The position numbers were made by a program, and so were the translations under genes. 64,000 bases of DNA from Biomphalaria glabrata (taxonomy: Eukaryota; Mollusca; Gastropoda; Planorbidae), in assembly GCF_947242115.1 (NCBI RefSeq), contig NC_074721.1, forward strand, positions 5,770,001 through 5,834,000, read 5' to 3'. The notes beneath the pieces are model-generated. The model made no database searches and had not been told where the DNA came from. It saw only the letters and a list, made by a program, of their open reading frames with translations. Shown piece after piece: positions 12,341 through 24,369 of the stretch. Positions within the stretch are counted from its first letter, which is position 1; each line of letters starts with the position of its first letter.

Positions 12341-12483
12341 ATGAAGCCTTTGTCCAGCGTATGTTATATGACTTACTTGGCCTGCATAGTCATAGAATTT
12401 ACTGGAGGTGCCGTTCTATTAGAGATGAATACGATTTCTTCTGGTTTAGTTAAAATAAACACTAAGAACCGCGACTGGACCAG
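12341..12483 (+). CDS. Receptor gene A, exon 1 (leader)
   Basis: It encodes 47 codons plus two bases, starting MKPLSSVCYMTYLACIVIEF and ending near NRDWTR. A hydrophobic stretch at residues 7-20 looks like a signal peptide. The donor is AG|GTATTT at 12484. The phase-2 end joins the acceptor at 14924 to restore an arginine codon. The leader is clearly related to those at 23712 and 32920, and more distantly to 45220 and 53352. Coding status rests on that conservation and on the perfect frame join. Confidence 0.8.
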
Positions 12484-12589
12484 GTATTTATTTTCTTTGT
12501 GTTAAAGCTTTTTAAAAACATATTTAAATACAATACAATACAGACTTATTTGTATCTATTAATAGCGTAGTCTATTATGGAGATAGATG

Positions 12590-13480
12590 CAATAAAAATG
12601 CAACTCGCAACACCAGATACAAAACAAGGTTACAAAAGACAGTTTGTGTGGAAACACAAACTTAAAATCGGCCCCCGAAGTGGTCCACCTAGGCAGGCTT
12701 CAATATTTTCAGAAAGAACATCCAAATTAAATTATATCAAAGACAAATGAGAGATAAGAATGGAGAAAGAAGGATGACAGATCTTGTGTAGTGCCCCAAT
12801 GGTGCTGCAGATCAAAGGATAGGTGCAAGTGAATGCAAAGTTAGATGTGAACCTGGCCTAATTAGTTCCCCCTTCAGACCTTGTGGTCTATAGGGCAGAT
12901 GATGTAAAGTTCATCTGTTTTTGTGGCCTACGGTTAACGAGGGTGTCATGTAGCCAGCACAACGACCAAACGCCTTTACTTTTCCCCAACTAATGTCAGG
13001 TACACATTAGAGCTGGGTAGATTCAGAGGCGCCCAAGGATTCCGAAGTTGTGAAATCTCAATCTTCACCAGGATTCGAACCCGGGACCCTCGGTTCGGAA
13101 GCTAAGCGCTTTACCGAGCCTCTCCTGGTCTTTACATAATGTAATTGTTTTGAAAAGGCTCAATCTCTTATTCGAATCCTCAAAAAAAAAAAATAAAAAA
13201 ATTTCCGCAATAATAAAAAATATTCAGAAAAATGAAGTTTATAAGATCACTATTCATTTTAAATTAGGTCTAACTTATAATGCATTTCGATTTCAGGAAA
13301 AAAAAAAGTAGCAGTTGCATCAGAACTTTGAATGGTCTAAAATATTGTGATGTCCGATTTTCAATATCTTTTCTAGTTTACGAGATCTAAACGGGACGGA
13401 CGGACAGACGGACAGACTTTTCGCACAAAACTAATAGCCTTTTTACCCCTTTCGGGGGCCGCTAAAAATAGCGTTTCCTC
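12590..13480 (-). repeat. Composite intronic repeat of unit A with SINE S1
   Basis: Three parts occur in order: a segment with GGTTACAAAAGACAGTTTGT and CAATATTTTCAG; a reversed SINE S1 at 12865-13125; and a reversed GCGGCCCCCGAAAGGGG repeat ending at 13475 with a GGACGGACAGAC run. The whole composite recurs in the same place in unit C (35090-35965), so it predates the duplication. Confidence 0.75.
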
Positions 13481-13654
13481 TAAGTCTGTTAATTCAAAAG
13501 ATATTTCCTACATAACTTTAGAAAACGTATATTTTGCTTTTAAAACGCGAGAGAAATATACTTGTATGGTTCATAAATAATTTAATTCTTAATTCCATTA
13601 GTTATAGTAAGACACTTTCCCGGATAGTTTTTTTAAAAAAAGGCTTTTGTGTAA

Positions 13655-13880
13655 ATTTTCAATTCTATTGAATAAATAAATAAATTATGGCTTTTATATA
13701 GCGCTACTTTCATGCTTATAGCATGCTCAGAGCATGCTCAGAGCGCTTTGGTCTAATCTCAGTTGTGGACCAGTGGGGGGTGGAGGGGTTATCTAGGAGA
13801 AGGCTTTTCCGTGCTGCCTTTAGGTGCTAATTAAACACAACGCGAAGCTATGTTCAAGCGCACTTAGCCTCTCAACATTT
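13655..13880 (-). repeat. SINE family S3 (reverse)
   Basis: It carries TATATAGCGCTACTTTCATG, TATAGCATGCTCAGAGC and a CACTGGGGGG-like segment. These are the reverse of the 3' part of the SINE at 49255-49500. Related decayed copies are at 54030 and 61225. Confidence 0.6.
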
Positions 13881-14024
13881 TGTTTCCTTAAAGACGATTT
13901 AAGGAAACAAATAAACAACATCTTCATTATAGAAGTCTGTATTTAGTTTGAATAGAAAGAAACTTGTCTTAACCCATTGTATATAAAAAAAATCATTTTT
14001 ATGCCTTTATTATGTCTATTGTTA

Positions 14025-14545
14025 CGTGTTCGTCGGCTGGAATGACTGTGATTTGTACAGACTTTAATCGACAAACGTAGACGTAATCGAGATAATAATG
14101 CTATTAATATTATATTACTTTTATTTTTTTAACCGTCTGATGTACGTTCAATATATGTTGAAACTGTCGAATATAGGAGGTGGGGAACGTGCGAAGCATA
14201 GAGTGAATATGGAATGGTGCGCAGCGTAGCGTGAATGTGTTATGGTGTGCAGCGTAGCGTGAATGTGTTATGGTGTGCAGCGTAGCGTGAATGTGGGATG
14301 GTGTGCAGCATAGAGTGAATATGGAATGGTGTGCAGCGTAGCGTGAATGTGGGATGGTGTGCAGCATAGAGTGAATATGGAATGGTGTGCAGCGTAGCGT
14401 GAATGTGGGATGGTGTGCAGCATAGAGTGAATATGTTATGGTGTGCAGCGTAGCGTGAATATGTTATGGTGTGCAGCATAGCGTGAATGTGGGATGGTGT
14501 GCAGCGTAGAGTGAAGGTGAAATGGTGCATAGCGTAGTGTGAGTT
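14025..14545. repeat. LTR-derived intronic minisatellite of unit A
   Basis: A stretch starting TGTTACGTGTTCGTCGGCTGG is followed by about thirteen units of roughly 28 bp (GTGTGAATGTGGAATGGTG plus CGCAGCGTA). It ends with GCGTGTTGAAAGAGG. Parts resemble the LTR at 27365-27548 and its internal 3' region, so it is an old LTR-element fossil whose inner segment has been amplified. Equivalent arrays lie at 30366-30940 and 36150-36660. Confidence 0.7.
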
Positions 14546-14629
14546 CGAAATTGTGCGAATTCGTGTTGAAAGAGGAAGAAAGAAGAGAACAGAAAAATGG
14601 AGTGGACCCTAGTGGGAACGAGGATCTTA

Positions 14630-14766
14630 TCTTATCGTGTCTTTTCATATATATTACAGACGTTACTTCAAAAAAGATAATTACGCCCTACGCATTTCAT
14701 GTGTCAATCTATTAAAGTTAATCAATGACCTAAATTCTGCAAAGTCGTTGGTTTTCCTAGCTGATG
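14630..14766 (-). repeat. LINE 3' tail just upstream of exon 2, unit A
   Basis: It reads ATATATTACAGACGTTACTTC, then AATTACGCC, TTTCATGTGTCAATCTA and TTGGTTTTCCTAGCTGA. This is the reverse of the LINE 3' end at 2200 and 50335. It sits less than 300 bp before the acceptor. Units B (30992-31134) and C (36706-36846) have it in the same place. Confidence 0.65.
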
Positions 14767-14924
14767 TTATCATTTGTTGATCAGAAGTACAGGATTAAAG
14801 TTCTCATAATCTACGACTATTAGTTATGTGTTGGTGTAGGATTGAAAGAGTTTCATCTGCCCATAACAACTTTCACTTATTTTTCTTCTTTCTATAAGAC
14901 CAAACAATGTTGTATACTTCACAG

Positions 14925-16332
14925 GTTTTATGAATGTATGAGAAATACATTAACAAGTCTCTGCACACTCCACCTAAACGAAACCGGACCTTCAGGAAAT
15001 TATCGAGAATTTCAATCAAATGGTGTAGGATGTGAAACGACTGTAACTGATTTTCTAATTCCTCCTACTTTTGAATGTGATTTCCAAGAGAAATGTGAAG
15101 ATATTACAGATAAATGTTCCAGTATTGTCTGTTTAAGACCAAAAAATAAGTGCACTTTAATGCCTGGCTGTAACGGAGTATTTAACATACAATGGAAACA
15201 TGAGTCAGATTACTTACGTAGTTCAACACTGTCTTATGTCTGTGAAGAAACTGTGGATAGAAAATGTTTTGTACATTGTTATCAGCAAGCAGCTACCAAG
15301 CTTACGTTCTCACAATGTAACTCACCGTACCCGTCTACCACGCCTACGATCTCAAAAAATAACTCAAACTACCAGTCTACCACGCCTACGATCTCAAAAA
15401 GTAACTCACCGTACCCGTCTACCACGCCTACGATCTCAAAAAATAACTCAAACTACCAGTCTACCACGCCTACGATCTCAAAAAATAACTCATCATACCC
15501 GTCTAGCAGGCCTAAGTTCTCAAATAAAACCTCAAGGTACCGGTCCAGTAGGGCTACTTCCTCAACAGCTAAATCATCGCTCAGCAAGTCAATTAACACC
15601 ACTGCCACAGTACATGACGATAAAAAACATAAAAGAGATAATGGAAAAAACAAAGAAGACAAACTAAGTACCGAAACAATACTTATCGCTGTCGTGATTT
15701 GTCTCATTGTTATCGCTATACTTGTGATTCTGTGTTTTCTTAGCAAGAATGTGAGACAAAAAATGGGAAGAAGGTTTTCATGCTTTACCGATAGAACAGC
15801 GAGTCATTGCAGCAGTGGCAATGCAAAGAGCAACACGACTCAAGGGAATACCAATGTATCTTACACTGCTGAAAACATCTGTTTTGATGGGGACACTCAT
15901 GTATACGATGACTGTTCACTGACAGAAGACTTTCCATCCTGGAAAATATGTGCAAGCTCTACAGCTCAAACTGAGCATGCCAAGTTGAAGAAGGCAGCAT
16001 CCGATAATGCAAACAAAGATATCAATGAACCAGACACGACAGAGTACAACAGACTCCGAGACCAGCTGAGGATAGATGCAGTTGATTACAATTGTCACTT
16101 TTCAGACATAAGCTTGATCTCGCCAAGAAGCTCTGATATGTCCAAACTAAACAATTCTGATTATACATTGGCCAAAGATGCTCAAACGTTGGGAAAAGAT
16201 ACTTTGACTACAAGTCCTTATTTTTTGGTTGAACTAGTTGAGCCTTCAAATGAACCAAATTTTAGATTTAACCAAACAGATTTAGCTCAAAACATTTTGC
16301 TCCAACAAATCGAAATGATTACAGTTTTTTAA
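14925..16332 (+). CDS. Receptor gene A, exon 2 (ectodomain, stalk, TM, tail)
   Basis: Joined to 12341-12483 this gives a 516-residue type I membrane protein. Exon 2 follows acceptor TTCACAG at 14918-14924. Residues about 48-170 form an ectodomain with a dozen or so cysteines and N-glycosylation sites (NETG). Next come six 14-residue stalk repeats such as SPYPSTTPTISKNN, one TM helix at about 297-321 (ILIAVVICLIVIAILVILCF), and a tail of about 195 residues. Tail tyrosines sit in TEYNRL near 420, SDYTLAKD near 459 and SPYFLV near 478; SPYFLV fits the ITIM consensus. I infer a cell-surface recognition receptor, possibly of the snail PTC/GRC type. No named domain is recognised. Unlike unit B (AATAAA), the 3' flank shows only AATAAG near 16355. 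Confidence 0.82.
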
Positions 16333-16439
16333 AGTTCTGGATATATTTTAAGATTGGAAATAAGAAAAAAAGCACTGACTTAGTAACATTTGTGGTCTAG
16401 AATTGAATGTAACAATAACTAAAGAACTTATAATAGATC

Positions 16440-17160
16440 GAACTGCATATAAAGACTTCATCGGTACAGCAAGTGAAGTCATATAAATATCTAGGCGTTA
16501 TCATTGATAACAAGCTCTCACTGGAAGACCACCTTAGAACTCTGGCAAAGAAAACAGACCAACGACTATTTTTTCCTATACAAACTCAATAGCTTTAAAC
16601 TAAGTATGAAGATCCTAGATATTTTTTTTACGTCGCGACTATGCAATATCTGCTAACATACGGAATAACTTGTTGGCAAGGCAACCTTTCTTTCTTCTAA
16701 ACTGTTGCGCCGCCTAGAAAACATGATAAAAAGGTCATAAAATATCACAGGCACAACATCTTCATATTTAAATGAACTTTTTGAACAAAAATGTCTAAGA
16801 AAAATCGGAAAAAAATCTTGGAAGCCAACAGCCACCCTCTCCATCATGACTACGTGAAGTGGTCGTGAAGACAAGAACAGAGTGGTACAAATACTCGCTC
16901 GTACCTTACTTTCTACAGACTATATCAACGCCACTCGTTGATCAGGAAACATGAAAAGGACCAAGATGCCAGTGTCTAGTCGCTGAATGAACTCTTTATG
17001 TTGTGTTTGTTCTGTATATGCGTATGTTTCTGTTATTTTGTCTTTCTATGAGAAAAGAGTCCAGGAAAACGAGTGACTTAGCAGAACTTAAGTCATTCGT
17101 TAACTGCATCACTAGATGCATGGCGCGTAGGACGTAATCATATTCTTTTTTGAAGTAACG
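16440..17160 (+). mobile_element. LINE reverse transcriptase 3' fragment, decayed
   Basis: Conceptual reading gives SYKYLGVIIDNKLSLEDHL, then a LRTLAKKTDQRL-like block and LLTYGITCWQGN. These are typical of the region after the catalytic YADD of Jockey/CR1-type LINEs. It ends with TGCATGGCGCGTAGGACGTA and the tail GAAGTAACGTCTGTATTAT. Several frameshifts and stops show that it is inactive. Confidence 0.7.
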
Positions 17161-17169
17161 TCTGTATTA

Positions 17170-18380
17170 TATAAGATACTAGACATATGTTACCCGCGAC
17201 CCGCGGGTCTTTATTTGCGCATTACTGTCGATATAGTCACTGAGAGTGTTTTGTAAACAATTAAACGAAATAATAATGTAATAAGTAAAGCGAATGTGTC
17301 AATGTAAAAATAGTGTGAATGAAGCTATCAAATCAGAATAGCTAATAGGCTTAAATCCATTTGTTCAAATTAAAACATTTGCTTGTAGGCCTACATATAT
17401 TTGATTAAAATTTGAGATGAATAGACTTCATTTTGTATGTTCATGTGTTACAGTATAAAGTAGATCTTGAGGTAGACATAGATCTAGATCTAGACTAATC
17501 TAGAGTTAAAAATTGGCTTCTATAGAGTTCATTCTGTGTTGCGCATGCCTGACCTTTTTTCATGAATGAATATAGGCCTATCTCAACACAGATACGCAGC
17601 TTTAGCGAACAGCGAACGAATGTATTAAAAATGCTTTAGAAAAACAAATTTGAATGTTAATTTGAATAAAATATGAAATGAATGGCCAATAATTAGTATG
17701 TTTATGTGTTAAAGCATAAAACTATCTTTGCGAAAAGAAGTTTTATCATCTTAGAGTTCAATAAGAGTTTTAGACCTAGGCCTAGGAATAGACTCAGTAG
17801 AGAGATGTGTTAATAACTTAATGTGTAACCATTTGGTAATAGTAATGTCTAATGAAAGAATGTTCGCCAGGAAATCTGTAGTCACAGATATCAGGTACTA
17901 ATTTATGTAAAAAATGCTTTTGAATAATCTAGTGGATTGGATTTAGATGAATGTTAAACGTAGCTAATGATCCTTTCACGTTATTTCTCTTTCGCTACGA
18001 AAATAAAATTAGTTTTGCGAAAATGGGTTTACCCGAAGTCGATACATTCTTATCTATTAAAAGCGAAAAGAGCGATAGCTTTGTTAAATGAATGGGATTA
18101 TAAAGTGAACAATTAAACGAAATAATATTTAGTACGCGATTCATGAATGAATATAGATCTAGGCCTATCTCAACTCGGCTTCGCAGCTTTCGTAGATGAA
18201 TGTAGCTTTAGAAAACCAAATTTGAATGTTTATTTGATCAAAATATGAAATGAATGGACTTTAATTAATATGTTTATGTGTTAAAGTATAAAACTATCTG
18301 TGCGAAGAGAAGTTTTATCATCTTAGAGTTGAATTAGAGTTTTAGATCTAGGGATGGGATTATAAAATAAACAATTAAAC
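17170..18380. repeat. Dispersed repeat with internal duplication
   Basis: It opens with GTTACCCGCGACCCGCGGGTC; a reverse relative lies at 59395-59665. About 235 bp at 17555-17790 recurs at 18140-18360, with shared GAATGAATATAG, TATGTTTATGTGTTAAAG and AAGTTTTATCATCTTAGAG. No open frame of note. 18380-18600 contains only poly-A and AT-rich sequence. Confidence 0.6.
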
Positions 18381-18639
18381 GAATTAAAAAAAAAAAAAAA
18401 AAGCTAAAAGCAATGAAAATCTGATTTAACCTTTAATACTCCATCCGAAACATTTCCATAGTTTTTAGTATCTATAATTGGTTGTTCCGGATGTTTTTGT
18501 GCAAAACTAATCAATGCCAACGAATGTTTGTTTGCTCTTGTAACATATATTACATTTAATTTCCATGCTTAAACGTTGCACAAACACATTATCAATAAAT
18601 TTTTTTTAGTGCAGCTTGGTGTAGTTGTGTTAGGTTACA

Positions 18640-19110
18640 TTTATTCCAGAGTAAGATTTTTCTTTTGGGTTTTGTTGCGCTTTCCTGGTATATGCCTCCA
18701 TGTCATGGCAACTCTTGGTGTGCGTAATTCAATTTGTCGTAGAACATTTCCCGCAAACCTCATGCGACGCTCTGTCACAACCTCACTAAGTGTTTGAATC
18801 CCAGTTCAGCATAGGATTTCTTTCTTTGAGACGCAATCTGTGTAATGGACTCCCAAAATCGGTCTCAGCCATTATTTTTGTTGAGCCACATTTTTCTCAC
18901 ATGCATATGTAGCAGTTGGAATGACGATTGTGTTGAGAATGTGTATTTTTGTCTCGAGTCCAATGGCTTGGCTTGGCCAAATAGGCTGCAGCCTTTGGAA
19001 AATACTTCCATGGAATACCAAAGGCAGTCTGGTTCATTACTCTCCTTATTATGTAGTCGATGGCTAGGAGGAAAAGGAAGGGAGATAAGATGCACCCCTG
19101 TCTCACAACA
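18640..19110 (-). mobile_element. LINE reverse transcriptase fragments (reverse)
   Basis: The minus strand at 18897-19106 reads MRQGCILSPFLFLLAIDYII, the RQGCxLSPxLF motif of LINE reverse transcriptases. Minus-strand 18650-18790 reads RRMRFAGNVLRQIE and a VAMTWR block from the LINE C-terminus. The region between is deleted. 19110-19930 has no recognisable gene. Confidence 0.7.
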
Positions 19111-19934
19111 TGTTATAAAACATTACTTACATTTTTTTTACAAATCGTCGCGAAAAACTTCCGAATTTTATATGAAAAATCTACTAACGCCAAATAACTG
19201 TTTGAAATCCCTCTTCTAATTAATAAAACAAATAATCTTCGCATTTACGAAAAAAAAAATCAGGATTTTTAGTGTAAAATATTTTTATGTAAAACCTCAA
19301 TTCTCTCTTACAGTACATTGAATTTTGTAGCTAAAGCTTTACAAAATCTAATTATCGCTAAGACCATATTTCGATTTTTAGGGAAAAGAACTTCCAAACA
19401 CCAAAGTATGGTATGAAAATCTCTCCATAAGGCTGTGGTACATCTCTAATTTGATACAAGACCATCCCATAAACTTAATTAACGGTAGTACATTTATCTG
19501 AAATTCTCTTTTTCTCTTACTGTCCCTGCTTATTATGTGACATCTACTTGAGTATGTTAGTGTGATTAAAGATGTCTTGATTCAGTTGAGTTGCTGCACT
19601 TCTTTTTATCTCTTATATCATTGGCATAGCACACCAGATATTAATAGTAATCACATTAGACCTTGCTCAGCAGACAATATTCATTTATCATGAAATAGTT
19701 CAGAGGCAACCCAGCCATCATCAAATCATATAACCACTTTACTTCACGATAGAATCAAATCACAATATAATAGAAAATGAAAATTCATAAAATATACATC
19801 TAGTAATACTTTTAACTAAAATCGCTCGTCTGAAATATTGTACATATCAGGTAGATGTCATACCTAAATGTGTAATATATCTCTTTATCAATAACAGGCT
19901 ATTAGTTTGTAACAGTTTGTTATTAAGTTAACAG

Positions 19935-20090
19935 CAAAGCCTGGTCGTGCGGTTAGCGTGCTCAACTGATTATCTCGACGGTCCCGGTTTCATACCCAGC
20001 TCGCTGCCATCCCCGTCGTCCAGTGGGAGATTTGGACAAGAAAAATTTTTTTTTTTAATTTTGAAAGAACATCCGAAACATGTAAGACAG
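19935..20090 (+). repeat. SINE family S2
   Basis: The tRNA-like head is GTGCGGTTAGCGTGCTCAAC. It continues with CCCCGTCGTCCAGTGGGAG, TTTGGACAAG and GAACATCCGAAACATGTAA. It is the better preserved of the two copies (the other is 585-760). Confidence 0.7.
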
Positions 20091-20399
20091 AAAAAAAAAT
20101 TACAACGGCAAATAAATCTTTGAAACATTATTACTTTTAACAAGGAAAATAAAATTACCCCTTGAATATTTCTTGAGAATAGGAGGATCCGACAGGTATC
20201 CGACGGGGGCCGCCTCTGAGTTTGTGTGATAACATAACCTCTCTTTGTAATCTTGTTAAAAAGTAGGATATTTCATTAGATATCACGCCTTGCATTAGAT
20301 CGCTTGATTAAACTCAGTACAACGACTCTTTGAAGACGCGGAAGTTTAAAGCTTTTATGTAAATTAAGCATTAATAGTAAAAAAATTTGTAAAAAAATT

Positions 20400-21600
20400 A
20401 AATACATTCGTTTTTTTTTAGCGGCCCCCGAAAGGGGAAAAGACGCTAATAGTTTTGTGGGGAATGTCTGTTCGTCCGTCCGTCCGTCTTTCTGAAAATA
20501 TTGATACCTGCCTTTTACCTGCCTGGGTGGACCACTTCGGGAGCCGATTTTGATTTTGTGTTTCCACACAACTGTCTATGTAACCATGTTTCATATTAAA
20601 GAGGTATTTTTTACCTTCAAACCCCGATGAAGGGGGGTTTTAAACTCAAAACTGAGTCAAAACCCATTTAGCTACGCTCATAACATTTTTAGTACGTAAT
20701 TTGCTTTTTTTAGCGGCCCCCGGAAGGGAAAAAGACGCTTTTTTTTTTTTGTGAAAAGTCTGTTCGTCTGTCCGTCCGTACGTCCCGTTTAGATCTCGTA
20801 AACTAAAAAAGATAGTGAAAATTGGACATCATGATATTTTAGAACATTCAAAGCTCTGATGCAACGGATAGTTCTTTTTTTTCTTTTCTGAAAGCGAATA
20901 ATCACATTTTTTAAAATCACTTATCGAAGCATTTTTTTTTTCATAAAAATACACCACTTTTACAACTATGCACTATTAATAGTAACAACAAAGGGATGTT
21001 TTTTTAATAGCGGAGGTAGTTATTAATCATATTTTCAACACATTTATGCAAACGGATGTAATTTTTTTGTCAATAAATTTTTATTTTTACATTAAGTCAT
21101 GTAATTAAGTCATGTAAGTTCTGTTATACTGAGTACTATATTTACACACGAAAAATGTTTACTTTTTTTTTAAGAGAAAATATCTATTAGACATAATTTA
21201 AAACAACAATTAAGTAGTTTTTCATATTATCGTGTGAGTTGTATTATACTCCATCGCACATAGGACACTTAACCATAGAAATGTTGTTTTTTTTTAATGG
21301 AAATGTTTTTTTCTTGAGGAATAAAAGGTTCATCCTTTACAAAACAATTAGATTAATTAGATATTCATTATAAGACATCAGTTCGGCAAGGTTCACATCT
21401 AACTTCACATACACTTTCGCCTATCAATTGGTCTGCTGGACCACTGGGGCACCACACAAGATCTGTTAACCTTTTTTCTCCATTCTTCTGTCATTTGTCT
21501 TTGATAGAAATTCATTCTGATAATATTGAAACTTCTTTTTACCTGCCTTAAAAAACTGTCTTTGTAACCATGTTAATCATGTATTTGTGTTAAAGTTGGC
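20400..21600. repeat. Cluster of dispersed repeats
   Basis: Two copies of the GCGGCCCCCGAAAGGGG repeat lie at 20415-20530 and 20710-21010 (plus). Each has a CCGTCCGTC run; the longer has the CGTTTAGATCTCGTAAAC landmark. At 21380-21600 the first part of the composite seen at 12590 and 35090 lies in reverse, with GTTCACATCTAACTTCAC and CACACAAGATCTGTTAAC. No gene is visible. Confidence 0.65.
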
Positions 21601-21609
21601 AATTGACTT

Positions 21610-22635
21610 CTATAAAAATGTATATTTTAACTGATACTAGCCATGCCATCGAGATGCTACATCGGGCCACACGATAACTTTAAAAACACAAGTAAAAAAA
21701 TTACGCCATATCTCAAAATCCACAGGGCTCGTAAGGATCTTTCCAGCCACACGAGGAGGCACAAAGCCCCAGTGCAAAGCCCTCAGCCCCCTGGATGACA
21801 GAAGTGGTCATCATCGAGCCACGATGGACGAACTATAGCAGGGAAAAGTACAAGGAAAAGTACAAGGAAAAGTACAAGGAAAAGTACAAGGAAAAAGGAA
21901 TAAAGAAAAACATAAGAAGTGATGGGGAAAAATAAACATTAAGAAATGGATTAGCGTGTCCATTCACGAGACAGTTTTCCTGGCACCAGACAGAGAGAAA
22001 TTGAGGGAGAATATCACGTGTTCTACCCCAATGGCACTAAGGTTTGGGTGAAGGTAGAGGTAAAACTTAATCATTGTAGTTCGATATAGTACCCTTAGAC
22101 GTTATTAAAGCAAAGGTGATGTTTGGGGTTGTATATTCTCTGATACATGGAGTTAATGTCTTGCTAGAGATAAGATATAATGGAACGCTGGCTGACAGAA
22201 AGCTCACTATTGGATCATTCAGAGGGCTCGAATTGGAATCGCAATATAAATGTTTGAGAGGCAACTTCAGAACAGTTTCTTTGCTAGGCACTTACATGTA
22301 GTTCGTCCATCGTAATACGATAATAACAGCGTGTGGTACCCAGCGGGATGAAGGCCTTCAACTGCGGTTTTGTGCTTCCTCATGTGTCTAGTGAGACCTA
22401 TGCCAGCCCGGAATGATTGGCTACACATTGGGCAGAGTATTCCAGTTGGAGAGAGAATCAGTTGCCTTGATTTTGTTTCTCTTTATCGATTTTTTCTTGT
22501 CAGCGCTTTCTTCTTGCCCAATGAAATTTGTCCGTCCGCTTTACCACCAAGTCTTTTTAATTCGTTAGTATTCACATAGATGGCCAAACATGTCGGGTGA
22601 TGTCCCTTTACATAAATGTGCATGTTTTTCTCCTA

Positions 22636-22640
<5 letters not shown>
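21610..22640. repeat. Upstream repeat block, copy 2 (paralogous to 10030-11640)
   Basis: It repeats the segment order of the block upstream of unit A: LINE tail at 21720-21835, five units of the 12-bp repeat, a CACCAGACAGAGAGAAA segment, the TTCGATATAGTACCCTTAGA segment at 22080, and a reversed zinc-finger LINE end at 22340-22480. Short open frames here (22067, 22116, 22370) are repeat sequence. Confidence 0.7.

Positions 22641-22715
<75 letters not shown>
22637..22715. repeat. (AT)n microsatellite
   Basis: An uninterrupted AT dinucleotide run of about 75 bp. Open frames crossing it are artefacts. A further LINE zinc-finger tail on the plus strand lies at 22985-23085 (TAGGTCTCACTAGACACACG). 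Confidence 0.95.
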
Positions 22716-22717
<2 letters not shown>

Positions 22718-23299
22718 AAATGGCTTGTTTTATTTTCTACAATACCTCTATTCAAGTCACTCCTTCATGGAGGGTGGGATGGCATCTGATTTCCAAAAAT
22801 GGCCCTAAAGATTTTCCTAGAAATTAAACAATTCCTGTAGATGATAGAGCAAACAATTAGGCCTTTTAGCTCGTTAGCAACGTGGGGTAAAGCTCTAGTT
22901 TGACCTATATTATTTTTTAAATAAAAAAAGATAATTGTATATTTGGTTAGAGACTAAATCTAGTTCTAGATCCTACATCGGTTTTGAAAGGACAACCGCG
23001 TTTTTGAAAGAACCATAGGTCTCACTAGACACACGAGGAAGCAGAAAAACGCAGCGCAAGGCCCTCATCCCGCTGGATGACATAATTCTGTAGTTTTCGA
23101 GAGTAAGGCTTTACTGACTCAAGAGTTTAATTAACTTAATTAACTAATATTCAGGAAAATCGCTCGCTGGATTCTCTCTCTGGGAGAAGGGGAGAGGGTT
23201 AAATTAATTAATCTTTACAATAAAAACACAATTGTTCATTAAGTTGAAGAAAGAAGGTAGTGTCTTTTTTTTTTTAAAGTATTTTTAATGTTTTTCGAG

Positions 23300-23711
23300 T
23301 TTCGGTTCAACTGAAAGCTAAAACAAAACAAAAACAAAATGGCTGGCCAAAGCTTCGACGACCTGATTTCCGGATGTAACGAAATTTATCGTCTTCAACA
23401 ATCACATTAAAATGTCGAGTGGATATTCTTTCACATGTCCAACAAATCTTCGATGCAGAAATGTGGACTACTTTTACTCATTAGTAGCCCTCAGGCATAA
23501 TATGTAACAACGATGCGCAGTTTCGATATAAATTGTAGATTGTCTTGTAAATTTGTGTATTATTTTACGAAGATATCATTTTTTTTTTTAAATTTTGAAT
23601 TCATTTGTAATTCTTAAGTCATAGAAAAAAATTTTTAGAATTTATATTTTTCTGGTTTCATTGTTTCTCTTTGTATACATAAGAAAGTGTTAATATTTTA
23701 TTTCTTATGCA
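23300..23711 (+). promoter_or_regulatory. Conserved 5' flank of receptor unit B
   Basis: It aligns by eye with 11740-12340. It shares GGATGTA, AATGTCGAGTG, CAACAAATCTTCGATGCAG, TAGCCCTCAG and TATACATAAGAAAGTG, the last about 40 bp before the start codon. A promoter or 5' UTR role is inferred from this retention. Confidence 0.5.
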
Positions 23712-23866
23712 ATGGAGCCTTGGAACAGAATACGTTATATAACTTACTTGGCCTGCATTGTCATAGAATTTACTGGAGATGCCATTAGTGAAGAAGTGCT
23801 ATTAGAGATGAATACGATGCGTTTTGGCTTGGTAAAAGTAAACACTAGCGTCAACGACTGGGACAG
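23712..23866 (+). CDS. Receptor gene B, exon 1 (leader)
   Basis: 51 codons plus two bases, MEPWNRIRYITYLACIVIEF onward, ending NDWDR across the junction. It has the same hydrophobic core TYLACIVIEFTG as gene A, with four extra codons after GDAIS. The donor is CAG|GTATTT. The phase-2 join to 31317 restores arginine. Confidence 0.8.
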
Positions 23867-24369
23867 GTATTTATTTTCTTTGCGTTAAAGCATTTTAAAA
23901 CATTATTTTAATACAATACAAAGCAGACCAATTTAGATGTAGTTTTAGAGACATTTATTATGGAAAGAGATGCAGTTTTGATGTCTAGACAAAATTAAAA
24001 TGCAACTCGATATCCCAGAGCGATGTGCTCAAAGTCTGTTAATTCAAAAGATATCTTGCATGACTTGTAAATAATTGAAATCTTAATTCGATTAGTTATT
24101 GTAAGATATTTTCAAAAGTTAATTTAAAAAAAAAATTACAAAGAGAGGCGTCCCCATCAAATTCACAAATGGACGAGTAATAGAGTCAAGCCATATTCTT
24201 GTTTTGATCGTTTAAAGATATTTTTAAAATTTGGCATTATTTTTCACATTAAAGCAAGCAGTGCAGTCGTCTTTGATTAGACTCTTCCAACTCTTCTGGA
24301 ATAAGTAAAGTAGCGTTAAGTGATCACCTAAGATCAGCATGGAAATCTCCCGATACAGTGTCGGTGGAA

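Noticed and set aside
12865-13125. tRNA gene
   Set aside because: The B-box-like head belongs to SINE S1, which recurs many times with the same body and cannot fold as a full tRNA.
14110-14648. Minus-strand frames rich in HHSTFTLRCAP
   Set aside because: Translation of the 28-bp intronic array. The same artefact appears at 30472-30909 and 36264-36560.
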